A stretch of DNA of 64,000 nt, from contig NZ_JAAOIY010000001.1 of NCBI RefSeq assembly GCF_013184495.1, positions 1,240,001-1,304,000 of the forward strand, given 5' to 3'. The notes beneath the pieces were generated by a model that was given only the letters and a program-made list of their open reading frames with translations, made no database searches and was not told where the DNA came from. This stretch comes from Sporosarcina jiandibaonis (GTDB lineage Bacteria > Bacillota > Bacilli > Bacillales_A > Planococcaceae). Made by a program: the position numbers and the translations under genes. Positions 42,620-52,470 of the stretch are shown one piece after another (the first letter of the stretch is position 1; each line of letters begins with the position of its first letter).

Positions 42620-43614
42620 GTATATTAGTTCTAGGCGGGGCTGGATACATCGGTTCTCATGCCGTTTATCAGCTCATCGACCAAAAATTTGACGTCATTA
42701 TTATTGATAATCTTCAAACCGGCAATCGAAAAGCGATCCATCCTGACGCTACATTTTACGAAGGCGATATTCGCGACATCAAATTTATGCGCGACGTCTT
42801 TAATAAAGAATCGATTGATTCTGTCGTTCATTTTGCTGCAAATTCACTTGTTGGCGAATCAATGGAAAAACCTCTAGAGTACTTCGATAACAATGTTTAC
42901 GGTACTCAGGTTTTATTAGAAGTGATGAAAGAATTTGGCGTTAAGAAAATTGTCTTTTCATCAACGGCCGCAACATATGGGGAACCGGGTACGATACCAA
43001 TCACTGAAGAAGTCAAGACTAACCCAACGAATGCCTACGGTGAAACGAAATTAGCGATGGAGAAAATGATGAAATGGTGTGAGCAAGCATACGGAATTCA
43101 GTATGTTTCCTTACGATATTTCAACGTTGCGGGAGCTCGGGAAACTGCTGAAATCGGTGAAGATCATCGCCCAGAAACGCACTTAGTGCCTATCATATTA
43201 GAAGTTGCACTCGGGAAACGTCCTCATATTACCGTATTCGGTGATGATTATGATACGCCAGACGGCACTTGCATTCGCGACTATGTCCATGTCGAAGACC
43301 TTATCAATGCGCATCTTTTAGCACTTGACTATTTAAACAATGGCGGAAAAAGCGATATTTTCAACCTTGGAAGCAACCAAGGATTTTCCGTTAAAGAAAT
43401 GATTGATGCCGCACGGAAAGTGACCGGAAAAGAAATCCCCGAAAAATCAGGAGAACGCCGCGCGGGAGATCCAAGCACGCTAGTCGCGAGTTCCGAAAAA
43501 GCTTCAACCGTACTAGGTTGGAAACCGACTCGGACTTCTGTCGAAACAATTATCCAAGATGCATGGAACTGGCATGTTGCTAATCCAAACGGCTATGAAA
43601 AGGATGTGGACTAA
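42616..43614 (+). CDS. galE: UDP-glucose 4-epimerase
   Basis: 332 residues. NAD motif 'GGAGYIGS' (7-14), 'SSTAATYG' (115-122), and Tyr141-x3-Lys145. It interconverts UDP-galactose and UDP-glucose. The start ATG overlaps the galK stop (ATGA), so I use 42616 rather than the GTG further upstream. Confidence 0.96.
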   Translation: MSILVLGGAGYIGSHAVYQLIDQKFDVIIIDNLQTGNRKAIHPDATFYEGDIRDIKFMRDVFNKESIDSVVHFAANSLVGESMEKPLEYFDNNVYGTQVLLEVMKEFGVKKIVFSSTAATYGEPGTIPITEEVKTNPTNAYGETKLAMEKMMKWCEQAYGIQYVSLRYFNVAGARETAEIGEDHRPETHLVPIILEVALGKRPHITVFGDDYDTPDGTCIRDYVHVEDLINAHLLALDYLNNGGKSDIFNLGSNQGFSVKEMIDAARKVTGKEIPEKSGERRAGDPSTLVASSEKASTVLGWKPTRTSVETIIQDAWNWHVANPNGYEKDVD

Positions 43615-45092
43615 TGATTTACGAACATATTAGTGGTTTGATTCAAAAAGGAATCGATACTAAGTTAATCGAAGAAGCAGATCAGATTTACGTACGTAAC
43701 CAGGTACTTGCCCTGCTCAACCTGGAATCTTTTCCTGAAACAAATAAAAACAAGACAGAAGATACAATCCCAAATATACTCGAAAAAATTATTGCTTACG
43801 CAGTTGAAAATAATATGATCGAGAATGTTTTTGATGATAAAGAAATCCTTTCGGCAAATATTATGAATTGCTTCGTGGCAAGGCCTTCCGTTATTAACAG
43901 CACGTTTCAAAAGAAATATGAAAAGTCCCCGCAAGAAGCAACAGACTATTTTTACGAATTAAGTAAAAACAGCAACTATATTCAGATGAACCGCATTCAG
44001 AAAAACATTCATTTTAAAGCCGAAACAATCTACGGTGAAATGGATATTACAATAAATATGTCAAAACCTGAAAAAGATCCCGAACAAATTAAACGGGAAC
44101 TCGAATTGAAAAGCGATATAAATTACCCGAAATGTCTATTATGCATTGAAAACGAAGGCTATGAAGGACGGACAGCCTATCCGGCGAGAGCGAATCACCG
44201 CATCGTCGAAATTCCGCTCGTTAATGAAAGATGGTACTTGCAATATTCACCTTACGTTTATTATAACGAGCATAGCATCGTGCTATCCGGCGAGCACCGG
44301 AATATGAAGATCAGCAAAGATTCTTTCGAACGATTGCTGGCATTCATAGAAAAATTCCCGCATTACTTTATTGGCTCGAATGCTGATTTACCAATCGTCG
44401 GCGGGTCCATTTTAAGTCATGACCATTATCAAGCAGGAAGATACGAATTTCCGATGACTCGAGCAAAAAATGCATTTTCATTTCACTTCGAAAGGTTTCC
44501 GAACATAAATGCCGCAGTATTGGATTGGCCATTATCAACAATTCGACTTCAAAGCGACGACATCCAGACTTTGGTTGATGCTGCAGATTATGTCCTGACG
44601 TCATGGAAAGGTTATAGTGACGAAGATGCCGCCATTCTTGCATTTAGTGGCGACACTCCGCATAATACGATCACGCCAATTGCTCGGATGCGGGACGGAT
44701 TATTTGAGCTCGATCTAGTCTTACGAAACAACCGAACAACCGATGAGCACCCGCTTGGAATTTTCCATCCTCATGAAGATGTTCATCATATCAAGAAAGA
44801 AAACATCGGGCTGATCGAAGTAATGGGACTCGCGGTATTACCCGCACGCCTAAAGGATGAACTGGAGGAAATCAAGAAAGACTTATTAGGCCAACCTAGT
44901 GAAGTAGCTCCTTATCATAGCGATTGGGTCGATCAGATGAAAAATACCTACGGTGAATTATCTAGTATGGAAGAAATTGAATCGATCATAGAAAAAGAAC
45001 TTGGAAATAAGTTCGCGAGAGTCTTGAAAGATGCAGGTGTTTTTAAGAAAAAAACTGATTATGAAAGATTTATCGACAGATTAAATGAATAG
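43614..45092 (+). CDS. galT: Galactose-1-phosphate uridylyltransferase, class II (GalT)
   Basis: 492 residues, the length of the Firmicute-type GalT. The active-site stretch 'GGSILSHDHYQAG' (about 262-275) and the late 'GIFHPHEDVHHIKKENIGLI' (about 380-400) are family motifs. It exchanges UMP between UDP-glucose and galactose-1-phosphate. The start overlaps the galE stop (TAATG). Confidence 0.95.
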   Translation: MIYEHISGLIQKGIDTKLIEEADQIYVRNQVLALLNLESFPETNKNKTEDTIPNILEKIIAYAVENNMIENVFDDKEILSANIMNCFVARPSVINSTFQKKYEKSPQEATDYFYELSKNSNYIQMNRIQKNIHFKAETIYGEMDITINMSKPEKDPEQIKRELELKSDINYPKCLLCIENEGYEGRTAYPARANHRIVEIPLVNERWYLQYSPYVYYNEHSIVLSGEHRNMKISKDSFERLLAFIEKFPHYFIGSNADLPIVGGSILSHDHYQAGRYEFPMTRAKNAFSFHFERFPNINAAVLDWPLSTIRLQSDDIQTLVDAADYVLTSWKGYSDEDAAILAFSGDTPHNTITPIARMRDGLFELDLVLRNNRTTDEHPLGIFHPHEDVHHIKKENIGLIEVMGLAVLPARLKDELEEIKKDLLGQPSEVAPYHSDWVDQMKNTYGELSSMEEIESIIEKELGNKFARVLKDAGVFKKKTDYERFIDRLNE

Positions 45093-45104
45093 GTGGCCAA
45101 TGAG

Positions 45105-46142
45105 ATGAAAATAGAAATAGAAAAAACTAAGAACGGTTGGCAACACTATAAAATAACGAATGACAACGGCATGCGCGTCAGTCTTTTGAACTTCGGCGGA
45201 ATCATCACTGAAATTCTCGTTCCCAATCGAAAGGGACGATTTGAAAATGTCGTACTCGGCTTTAAAAACATAGCCGATTATGAGCAAAATCCGAATTACT
45301 TCGGCGCGATTGTTGGTCGTGTTGCAGGAAGAATTCAAGACGCAACTTTTACTCTTAATGATGAAACCTATTCTTTGGAATCAAATGAAGGAAGCCACCA
45401 TTTACACGGAGGACCAGGTGGCTTTCATCAAGTCATTTGGGACGTTGCCACTTTCCAAACAGCCGACACAGTTGGCGTGAAGTTAACGCATTCCAGTGAA
45501 GATGGCGTCGGCGGATATCCTGGTAATTTGAATGCGACGGTGACTTATACGTTGACGAATCACAATGAACTCATCATTGATTATTCCGCCACGACAGATA
45601 AAACAACAGCATTAACGATGACCAATCATTCGTATTTCAATTTGAGCGGCAATTTAGCTGAAACTATCCAAAATCATATCGTTACAATGGACAGTGACGA
45701 GTTTGTCGAACTTGACGAGGAATTGATTCCGACGGGGAAAAAGATCGATGTGACCGATACGCCATTTGATTTTCGTCATGGTCGAAAAATCTCTGATGGG
45801 ATTCATTCCACTTACGAGCAAAATCTCATTGCAACGAATGGTTATGATCATTATTTTCTTTTCAACCAAAACGATGACGAGAAAATTCGTGTAAAGGATC
45901 AAACGAGCGGTCGAATTATGACTGTTAAAACGAATCAACCAGGCGTAGTTATGTACACATCAACTAATCTTGATGAAGGTCTTGAGCTAGCTGAAAGGAA
46001 ATCTGAAAGATATTTAGGTGTCTGCTTTGAAACCCAGGGTTCCCCTGCCTCCTTGCACCATGAAGGTTTTCCATCAGTCATCCTGAAGGCAGATGAAACA
46101 TATGAAAAACAAACCGTATTTTCATTTAAAATAGAAGACTAA
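45105..46142 (+). CDS. galM: Aldose 1-epimerase (mutarotase)
   Basis: 345 residues from the ATG at 45105 (AGGTGG 8 bases upstream). 'GRVAGRI' (about 67-73), catalytic His in 'MTNHSYFNLSG' (about 172-182) and Glu in 'CFETQGSP' (about 307-314). It interconverts alpha and beta galactose, so that galactokinase gets the alpha form. Confidence 0.94.
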   Translation: MKIEIEKTKNGWQHYKITNDNGMRVSLLNFGGIITEILVPNRKGRFENVVLGFKNIADYEQNPNYFGAIVGRVAGRIQDATFTLNDETYSLESNEGSHHLHGGPGGFHQVIWDVATFQTADTVGVKLTHSSEDGVGGYPGNLNATVTYTLTNHNELIIDYSATTDKTTALTMTNHSYFNLSGNLAETIQNHIVTMDSDEFVELDEELIPTGKKIDVTDTPFDFRHGRKISDGIHSTYEQNLIATNGYDHYFLFNQNDDEKIRVKDQTSGRIMTVKTNQPGVVMYTSTNLDEGLELAERKSERYLGVCFETQGSPASLHHEGFPSVILKADETYEKQTVFSFKIED

Positions 46143-46156
46143 AGGAGAATTCTTTC

Positions 46157-47323
46157 ATGCGACAAGGTACCTTTCAATGGATGAAATCAGTGAATAAATC
46201 CATTATTTTAAATAAAATACGGACTGATGCCCCGATTTCTAGAGCGCAGATTGCAAAAGAAACAAAACTGACACCCCCTACAGTGAGTAGTAACGTGAAA
46301 GAATTGATTGAACAAGGGATTGTTAAAGAAAGTGAGCTCGGAGAATCGCAAGGTGGCCGAAAGCCGACGATGCTTCTAATTGATAACTCAGCGTTTTCGA
46401 TTGTCGGTGTGGATATCGGTCCGGATATGATTGAATGCGTCTTGGCAGATTTATCAGGGAAAATTCATAATAGGGCTTCTCGTAAGTTGAAGCTCCCGAT
46501 TACCAATAGCCAGTTCCTCGCGATACTCAAGGAATGTATTCATGCTTGTATAGAGGGCTCCCCTTCATCAAACAATACAATTATCGGAATCGGCGTCGCG
46601 ATGCATGGCGTTGTGGAAGTTGAAACCGGAACATCGCTTGTTGCACCAATTTTAGGATTGAAAAATATTCCGATTAAAGATGAATTGGAGAAGGAATTCG
46701 ACTTAGATGTGAAGGTTGAAAATGACGCGCGCGCTATCGCATTAGGAGAATCTTGGTTTGGGAATCACGGTCCAGTAGAAAGCATGCTAGTCGTCAATAT
46801 CGGCAGAGGTGTCGGAGCTGGACTTGTGATGAACGGGAACTTGTATCATGGATCACATGATATCGCCGGAGAAGTCGGCCATATGACGATCGATTTGCAA
46901 GGTGACGTTTGCGAATGCGGCAACCCCGGATGCTTGCAAACCTTTATCACCGGCCCCGCCATTGCGAGACGCGCGCAAAAATTTATAACTAAGAATCAAC
47001 ATGATTTATCCGGAGAACAAATTTACGAATTAGCGTTGAGCGGCGATGAAGAGATCGCCTCGGTATTTAAGGAAACAGGTGAAATTATTGGAGTTGGCTT
47101 AACAAATCTAATCCATATTATAAACCCTGAAAAGATCGTTCTTAGCGGCGGCGTAACAAAATCCGAGAAACTGATTTTACCAGAGATTCGTAAGACAATA
47201 GAAAACCGCGCACTAACGCCAAAGGCTAAACAAACAGCCATATCGATTTCAAAGCTTGGTGATGACGCGACACTCAAAGGTGCAGTTGCTTTACTTTTAG
47301 TGGATTTATTTGATCCAATATAA
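46157..47323 (+). CDS. ROK-family repressor, probably of the gal operon
   Basis: 388 residues. Winged helix-turn-helix at about 20-60 ('ISRAQIAKETKLTPPTVSSN') and a ROK domain with the zinc motif 'CECGNPGCLQTF' (about 255-266). Last gene of the gal unit; GGAGAA lies before ATG. Probably represses the operon through the AT-rich palindrome at 41390-41416, with galactose or a gal intermediate as inducer (inference). Confidence 0.9.
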   Translation: MRQGTFQWMKSVNKSIILNKIRTDAPISRAQIAKETKLTPPTVSSNVKELIEQGIVKESELGESQGGRKPTMLLIDNSAFSIVGVDIGPDMIECVLADLSGKIHNRASRKLKLPITNSQFLAILKECIHACIEGSPSSNNTIIGIGVAMHGVVEVETGTSLVAPILGLKNIPIKDELEKEFDLDVKVENDARAIALGESWFGNHGPVESMLVVNIGRGVGAGLVMNGNLYHGSHDIAGEVGHMTIDLQGDVCECGNPGCLQTFITGPAIARRAQKFITKNQHDLSGEQIYELALSGDEEIASVFKETGEIIGVGLTNLIHIINPEKIVLSGGVTKSEKLILPEIRKTIENRALTPKAKQTAISISKLGDDATLKGAVALLLVDLFDPI

Positions 47324-47366
47324 GATTTAAGCTAAATAGACCGTACAAAGAATTCTCTCTGAAATT

Positions 47367-47461
47367 CGCTACGGCGCTGGTGGATGCCTCCCGCAAGAAG
47401 CCTGATAGAAAACCACTATCAGTCTTCTTGCTCCGGCTACCACTGGTAAGGCGCCTACGCT
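47367..47461. repeat. Repeat family B, copy B2 (inverted)
   Basis: Inverted relative to B1: begins CGCTACGGCGCTGGTGGATG and ends GGTAAGGCGCCTACGCT. The middle is a hairpin with GCAAGAAG / CTTCTTGC outer arms and CTGATAG / CTATCAG inner arms. It lacks the 32-bp module that interrupts B1. Confidence 0.7.
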
Positions 47462-47536
47462 GATTTTTCTTGGTAGATCGTTGACGTTTCTTTTATTGGA
47501 GATTTAATTTAGATAATATCTAACTAAGAATTTTCT

Positions 47537-47567
47537 ATTCATATGCATTCAGTGCATATGAATTTTT
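47537..47567 (+). terminator. Hairpin terminator downstream of the gal/ROK unit
   Basis: Perfect 11-bp arms ATTCATATGCA / TGCATATGAAT followed by TTTTT, about 210 bases after the ROK stop. Confidence 0.65.
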
Positions 47568-47614
47568 GCATTGGAAAGATGGAACTGAATAACTCACTCC
47601 GTATAGTAAAATTA

Positions 47615-47774
47615 GTTGATTGTAGTGTAGGGCGGCGACTCCCGCGGAATCAGCGGAACAGGTGAGACCCCACAGGTAGCGAAGCGAACGAGGAGGAGGG
47701 AAAGATTGAACTGTATCTTTCCGCACTTGTCCGTCCGCCCGCAGGAAAGCGCCGCCCGGAACGTAAATCAACGG
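47615..47774. repeat. Repeat family A, copy A4 (with hairpin module)
   Basis: 160 bp, GTTGATTGTAGTGTAGGG to CGTAAATCAACGG. Contains the 32-bp hairpin module at 47698-47729 (GGAAAGAT / ATCTTTCC, loop TGAACTGT), which copies A2 and A3 lack. Confidence 0.8.
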
Positions 47775-47788
47775 CTCATATAAAAAAC

Positions 47789-47820
47789 GAGTACTTAAAT
47801 ATTGAACTTTTCAAGTACTC
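47789..47820 (-). terminator. Terminator of the 47827-50947 importer operon (GAGTACTT stem)
   Basis: Arms GAGTACTTGAA / TTTAAGTACTC and a GTTTTTTAT tail on the minus strand, 7 bases after the MalG-type stop. Confidence 0.8.
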
Positions 47821-47826
47821 CCTATA

Positions 47827-48651
47827 TTAACCCTTAACTGAACCCGCCAACAATCCCCTAACAAAATACTTACCAAGAAAAATATAAACAATCAACGTAG
47901 GCAACGCGGCAAGTAATGCGCCGGCCATTTGGACGTTCCACTGCACAATCTGACTCCCTGACAAGTTTTGCAACGCGACCATAACCGGCTGCTTATCCCC
48001 TGTCGTAATCGTTACAGCAAACAGGAATTCATTCCAAATATTCGTGAACTGCCATATGGCTACGACAACAAAACCGGTAATCGACAAAGGTATTATAATA
48101 TTCTTAAACACACCTAAAAAGTTTGCGCCGTCGATTTGAGCTGACTCAATCATCTCATCCGGAATGCTCGCATAAAAATTCCGGAACATGAGCGTCGTGA
48201 TCGGGAGTCCATAAACAACATGAACAAGCACTAACCCTGGAATCGTATTATACAGTTCGATATTCCGCAAAAATTGAATCATCGGGATTAAAATACTTTG
48301 ATAAGGAATAAACATCCCAAATAAAATGAACGTAAAGATGATGTCGGACCCTTTGAACTTCCACTTCGATAAAATATACCCATTCATCGCACCCAACAAA
48401 GCGGATAGCAATGTTGCTGGAATGACCAAGTACAAACTATTTAACAGATTCGGCTTTAAACTTTCAAACGCCATCATATAGGAACTAAAGTCAATCGCTG
48501 TCGGCAAAGTCCACATCTGTGAAAGCGAAACCTGATCAAGCGGTTTAATACTCGTCACGATAATTACATAAACCGGCGTTAAAAAAAGAAGAGATACAAG
48601 CAGTAATAATCCATATTTTACAACGCTTCCAATTCGTAATGTCACCATCAT
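47827..48651 (-). CDS. CUT1 ABC sugar permease (MalG type)
   Basis: 274 residues, six membrane segments, EAA loop 'MIESAQIDGANFLGVFKN' near 170-187, C-terminal 'FVRGLLAGSVKG'. Its ATG overlaps the MalF-type stop by four bases. Belongs to an importer whose binding protein is of the glucose/mannose type. Confidence 0.9.
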   Translation of the reverse strand: MMVTLRIGSVVKYGLLLLVSLLFLTPVYVIIVTSIKPLDQVSLSQMWTLPTAIDFSSYMMAFESLKPNLLNSLYLVIPATLLSALLGAMNGYILSKWKFKGSDIIFTFILFGMFIPYQSILIPMIQFLRNIELYNTIPGLVLVHVVYGLPITTLMFRNFYASIPDEMIESAQIDGANFLGVFKNIIIPLSITGFVVVAIWQFTNIWNEFLFAVTITTGDKQPVMVALQNLSGSQIVQWNVQMAGALLAALPTLIVYIFLGKYFVRGLLAGSVKG

Positions 48652-49586
48652 CTCTCACCCTTTCTACTATTCCATAAATAAGGGACAATAAATACGGCGA
48701 CTAACAGTAACATGATAATTGCAATCGCGGCGCCATTCGCATAATAGTTTCCTCTAAACGTCGTTTCAAACATATACAATCCAGGCACATCCGTGACAAA
48801 GTTAGCACCAGATCCTGTCATCGCATAGATTAAATCAAATATTTTCAACGAGATATGCGCCATAATAATGACAACACTCATCGTAATCGGCATAAGAATC
48901 GGTAAAACAATCTTCCGGTAAACTTGGAACTCGCTAGCTCCATCCATCCTTGCGGCTTCCCGCAATTCTTCATCAATCCCGCGCAATCCCGCTAAATACA
49001 TCGCCAATGAAAAACCAGTCATTTGCCAAACAGCAGCGACAACGACTGCGATAATCGCAACGGGTAAACCGAACTCAATACTTCCCCATTTAAATCCAGC
49101 TAAAATTGTCGTGTCTGTATACCATTTAGGTTCAATCCCAAAATGGATTAAAAACTTGTTGAACCCAGTTGATGGGTGCAATAACCACTGCCATACAACC
49201 CCAGTAACGATAAAAGACAATGCCATCGGGAATAAAAAGATATTTCTAAAGATGGACTCGCCTTTTAGTTTTTGATCCAATAAAATCGCTAATCCTAGGC
49301 CCAGTACAATTACAGCGCCAATAAAAAGAATTGTGAAGAATAAAGTGTTACGCAAGTCTGCTTGAAAACGGAAATCATTGAACAAATAAAAATAGTTTTT
49401 CAACCCTGCAAATGAGAAATCCGGAACAATCGTATTGTAATTACTTAACGAAAGATATCCCGTCCAACTTATAAATCCGTAAACAAAAACTAAAATTAAA
49501 ATAACAGACGGAAGTAAAAAAGCGATTGCCGTTAGATGATCATTCGATAATTTTCTTTTCCTGCGTACAGGTATATCTTTCTCCAA
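48648..49586 (-). CDS. CUT1 ABC sugar permease (MalF type)
   Basis: 312 residues, six membrane segments, EAA loop 'REAARMDGASEFQVYRKI' near 213-230. A TTG start with GGAGGG 6 bases upstream. The 80-base gap from the binding-protein gene holds a GC-rich hairpin. Confidence 0.9.
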   Translation of the reverse strand: MEKDIPVRRKRKLSNDHLTAIAFLLPSVILILVFVYGFISWTGYLSLSNYNTIVPDFSFAGLKNYFYLFNDFRFQADLRNTLFFTILFIGAVIVLGLGLAILLDQKLKGESIFRNIFLFPMALSFIVTGVVWQWLLHPSTGFNKFLIHFGIEPKWYTDTTILAGFKWGSIEFGLPVAIIAVVVAAVWQMTGFSLAMYLAGLRGIDEELREAARMDGASEFQVYRKIVLPILMPITMSVVIIMAHISLKIFDLIYAMTGSGANFVTDVPGLYMFETTFRGNYYANGAAIAIIMLLLVAVFIVPYLWNSRKGER

Positions 49587-49634
49587 GTTAAACCCTCCTC
49601 AGTTTGAGGTTGCTATGTATCCATGAAAAGAGAA

Positions 49635-49660
49635 GGGGCTGCCAATAGAAGGCCGCCCCG
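49635..49660 (-). promoter_or_regulatory. GC-rich stem-loop between binding-protein and permease genes
   Basis: Arms GGGGCGGCC / GGCAGCCCC with one mismatch and loop TTCTATT, just after the binding-protein stop. Confidence 0.5.
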
Positions 49661-49666
49661 TATTTA

Positions 49667-50947
49667 TTACATATCAGGTGCTGCATTTTGCAAAGCATCG
49701 ATAAAGTTATCGACATCTCTTTGCGTTACAAAAATATTGACGGCTTGATTCGCTTTCGTCACAAAACCTTCAGATGCTGCCGAACCGTGTGCAAGACTCG
49801 GAAATAGGTTAGCAGTCTTGAAATCTTCAATTGTATCTTTCCCATAATCATCATACTTTGATGGATCCGCATCAATTCTTGCTGGAATCGATCCTTTTAA
49901 CGGGTTAAATGCATCTTGACCTTCAACCGAACCAAGAACCGTTAAAAATTGCTTCGTAGCCTCAACATTTTCAACTCCCTTTGGCAGACCGAATGTATCC
50001 GTGATGACAGCAAAATCACCATCAGTGCCTGGGAATGCAAAGTAACCAAAGTCTTCATTGGTTACTAGTTTTAAGTCATTTACGAAATAACCTTTCGCCC
50101 AGTCGCCCATGTTAAGCATCGCAGCTTCTCCTTCAGCGACTAGCTGTGCGGAGTCTTGCCAGTTACGTGAAGCATGATCGTCATTGACATAATCAAGGAT
50201 TTTTCCAAACTTCTCGGCTGCACTGACTACTCTGCTATCCGTGAATTCAATTTCACCTGAAAATAATTTAATATAATCCGCTGTTCCTAATTCGGCAGCA
50301 AGCAGGTTTTCAAAAATTTGCGTAGCTTCCCAAGTCTCTTTGTCTCCCAATGCTAATGGCGTAACGCCAGCGTCTTTTAATTTCTCAGCTACAGTGAAAA
50401 ATTCATCCAATGTTGTCGGCACTTCAATTCCGTGTTTTTCAAAAACCTCCATGTTATAGAACATGACGTTTCCGCGGTGAATATTTACAGGTACCGAATA
50501 GATATTGCCTTCATTACTAACTAAGTCAATCAACGCTTCCGGAAATTTATCCATCCAATCATTTTCTTTATACAAATCATTTAGTGGAGCCATCTTATCT
50601 GCGGCAACCCAACTTTTGTTCAACTCTTCCCCGCCATGCACTTGGAACGTTGAAGGCGGATCATTCCCTTGCATTCTCGTCGCTAGAACTGCTTTCGCGT
50701 TAGTTCCAGCACCCCCAGCAACCGCCGCATTTTTAACTTCGATATCCGGGTGGAGCTCGTTAAATAAATCGATCAATGCCAAAAGCCCATCCTCTTCACC
50801 GGCACCAGTCCACCAACTAAAGATTTCAACTGCACCGTCTGCATTTTCTCCGCCTTTTTCAGGCTTTTTTCCAGAATCGGAATCTGAACTGCAGGCAGAG
50901 ATGACAAGTACGAGTGCTAATACTAAGAATCCAAGTATTTTTTTCAC
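49667..50947 (-). CDS. CUT1 sugar-binding lipoprotein, glucose/mannose/galactose type
   Basis: 426 residues, lipobox VISACS (Cys about 20). 'EIFSWWTGAGEEDGLLALI' and 'AVAGGAGTNAKAVLATRM' are features I associate with the monosaccharide (glucose/mannose type) branch of CUT1 binding proteins. With the gal operon next door galactose is a good candidate ligand, but this is inference. The start is GTG, AAGGGGG 7 bases upstream. A cre site lies 19 bases above the start codon. Confidence 0.85.
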   Translation of the reverse strand: MKKILGFLVLALVLVISACSSDSDSGKKPEKGGENADGAVEIFSWWTGAGEEDGLLALIDLFNELHPDIEVKNAAVAGGAGTNAKAVLATRMQGNDPPSTFQVHGGEELNKSWVAADKMAPLNDLYKENDWMDKFPEALIDLVSNEGNIYSVPVNIHRGNVMFYNMEVFEKHGIEVPTTLDEFFTVAEKLKDAGVTPLALGDKETWEATQIFENLLAAELGTADYIKLFSGEIEFTDSRVVSAAEKFGKILDYVNDDHASRNWQDSAQLVAEGEAAMLNMGDWAKGYFVNDLKLVTNEDFGYFAFPGTDGDFAVITDTFGLPKGVENVEATKQFLTVLGSVEGQDAFNPLKGSIPARIDADPSKYDDYGKDTIEDFKTANLFPSLAHGSAASEGFVTKANQAVNIFVTQRDVDNFIDALQNAAPDM

Positions 50948-50965
50948 TATTTTTCCCCCTTCAAT

Positions 50966-50979
50966 TGATAACGCTTACA
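50966..50979. promoter_or_regulatory. Candidate cre (CcpA) site
   Basis: TGATAACGCTTACA, identical to the site at 15040-15053. It lies between the candidate promoter and the start codon of the binding-protein gene, suited to a roadblock. Confidence 0.6.
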
Positions 50980-51045
50980 CTCCTTATAGTAAAACAATTC
51001 AAACATTGAATGGGAATGAATACCTGTATTATTTTACGTTTACCT

Positions 51046-52470
51046 TCACTTTTCAAAGATACTGTCTTGAAAATGCTTTGGCGAAGCATGGTAATACCTT
51101 TTAAACACTCGGCTAAAGTAGTTCGGATTTTTGTAACCGACCATGAAACTAATCTCTTTTAAGGAATATATATTTTCACCTATTAATTCCTTGGCTCGTT
51201 CCATTCTGATTTTCGTTAAAAACTCGATATAAGTTTCGCCAAACTCTTCTTTGAATAAATTAGAAAAGTAATTTGGACTCAAACTCACCAATTCCGCAAT
51301 ATCTTCAAGCGAAATAGCCTCTCCATAATGCGCCATGATATATTCTTTCGCAATTGTCATCGACTGTTTAGACTGGTAGTATTCAATCACTTTATTACAA
51401 CAGATATTTATATAAATCAACCAATCTTCGTTTGACTGCAAAGTCGAGATGGATACTTTTGCAATTGAAATGTTTTTCTTTGTGAGCATAGTTTGAATTG
51501 CAATGTATAAATTTTCTTTATCAACCATGGTGAAATGAAGTTCGTTTTCTTTGAAAATCGTAATGGCATCCTCACGCTTTCCCTTTTCAATCTCCTGAAC
51601 AATTCTTGAAACAATATTTTGATGTTGTTGATCATCTTCTTGCGGGAATCCATAATTGCATTTCTTTTCAGTTTTAAGTTGAAAACTTGCTGCATAAGCT
51701 TCCCGGTAAGACGTCGAGAAATTTTCAAGTGAGTCGGTAATATGCCCGATTCCGATAAAAACCTCATCCCCGAGCTCTAATTGCAGTTTTCGAGCAACTA
51801 GTAACTGACCCGCTTTTTTCACCTCGTCATTTACAAACACCCCGACAGTGAAAACATTGTTTTCCTTATAAACGATGAACGAATCCTCTACATGCTTCCC
51901 GATTATTTCAGCAATCAGCTTTTCTTCCCGCCTATTATCGAAGGTAATCACAAAAAAGTAACCCGATTTCATTTGCGGGTATAATTGGCTTTGCAATTCG
52001 AATGCATCTGTCGGAATGGGCTGTTTCATCAGCTTTCGAATAAAACTTTCATTCAAGAGGCGCTCAGACTGACGTTTCTCCTCTTCCATTTTCGCTTCAT
52101 GCAAAATCTCTTTTTTCAGCCGATAAAGCGCCGAAATTATTTCTTCCTTTTTTCCAGGCTTTAAAATATAATCTTTAATTCCAAATTGCATCGCTTGCTT
52201 CGCATAATCGAACGTGTCATAAGCCGAAACTAATATGAATTTGGTCTTTGGCCACATCACATGGATTTTTTCAATCGCTTCTAAACCATTGATACCTGGC
52301 ATCTTAATATCCATAAAAATAATATCGGGTCTCAATTCTTTTGCTAACTCGATCGCTTTTCGTCCATTAACAGCTTCGCCAACGACTTCCATATCCCTAA
52401 AATTATCTTGGATGAATTTCTTCATCGCTTTTCTCTCCAGCAGTTCATCTTCAGCAATCAAGATTCTCAT
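51046..52470 (-). CDS. AraC-type response regulator
   Basis: 474 residues. Receiver domain with Asp54 ('IIFMDIKMPGING') and Lys104 and a C-terminal AraC double helix-turn-helix (about 370-470, 'LEDIAELVSLSPNYFSNLF' and 'LKEISFMVGYKNPNYFSRVF'). Its start overlaps the kinase stop by four bases. Last of a three-gene sensor unit; the binding-protein/permease operon follows, so it is the likely target. Confidence 0.93.
   Translation of the reverse strand: MRILIAEDELLERKAMKKFIQDNFRDMEVVGEAVNGRKAIELAKELRPDIIFMDIKMPGINGLEAIEKIHVMWPKTKFILVSAYDTFDYAKQAMQFGIKDYILKPGKKEEIISALYRLKKEILHEAKMEEEKRQSERLLNESFIRKLMKQPIPTDAFELQSQLYPQMKSGYFFVITFDNRREEKLIAEIIGKHVEDSFIVYKENNVFTVGVFVNDEVKKAGQLLVARKLQLELGDEVFIGIGHITDSLENFSTSYREAYAASFQLKTEKKCNYGFPQEDDQQHQNIVSRIVQEIEKGKREDAITIFKENELHFTMVDKENLYIAIQTMLTKKNISIAKVSISTLQSNEDWLIYINICCNKVIEYYQSKQSMTIAKEYIMAHYGEAISLEDIAELVSLSPNYFSNLFKEEFGETYIEFLTKIRMERAKELIGENIYSLKEISFMVGYKNPNYFSRVFKRYYHASPKHFQDSIFEK

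Noticed and set aside
47535..47771. 78-codon minus-strand frame across repeat A4
   Set aside because: Consists of repeat A and its hairpin module; other copies do not keep the frame.
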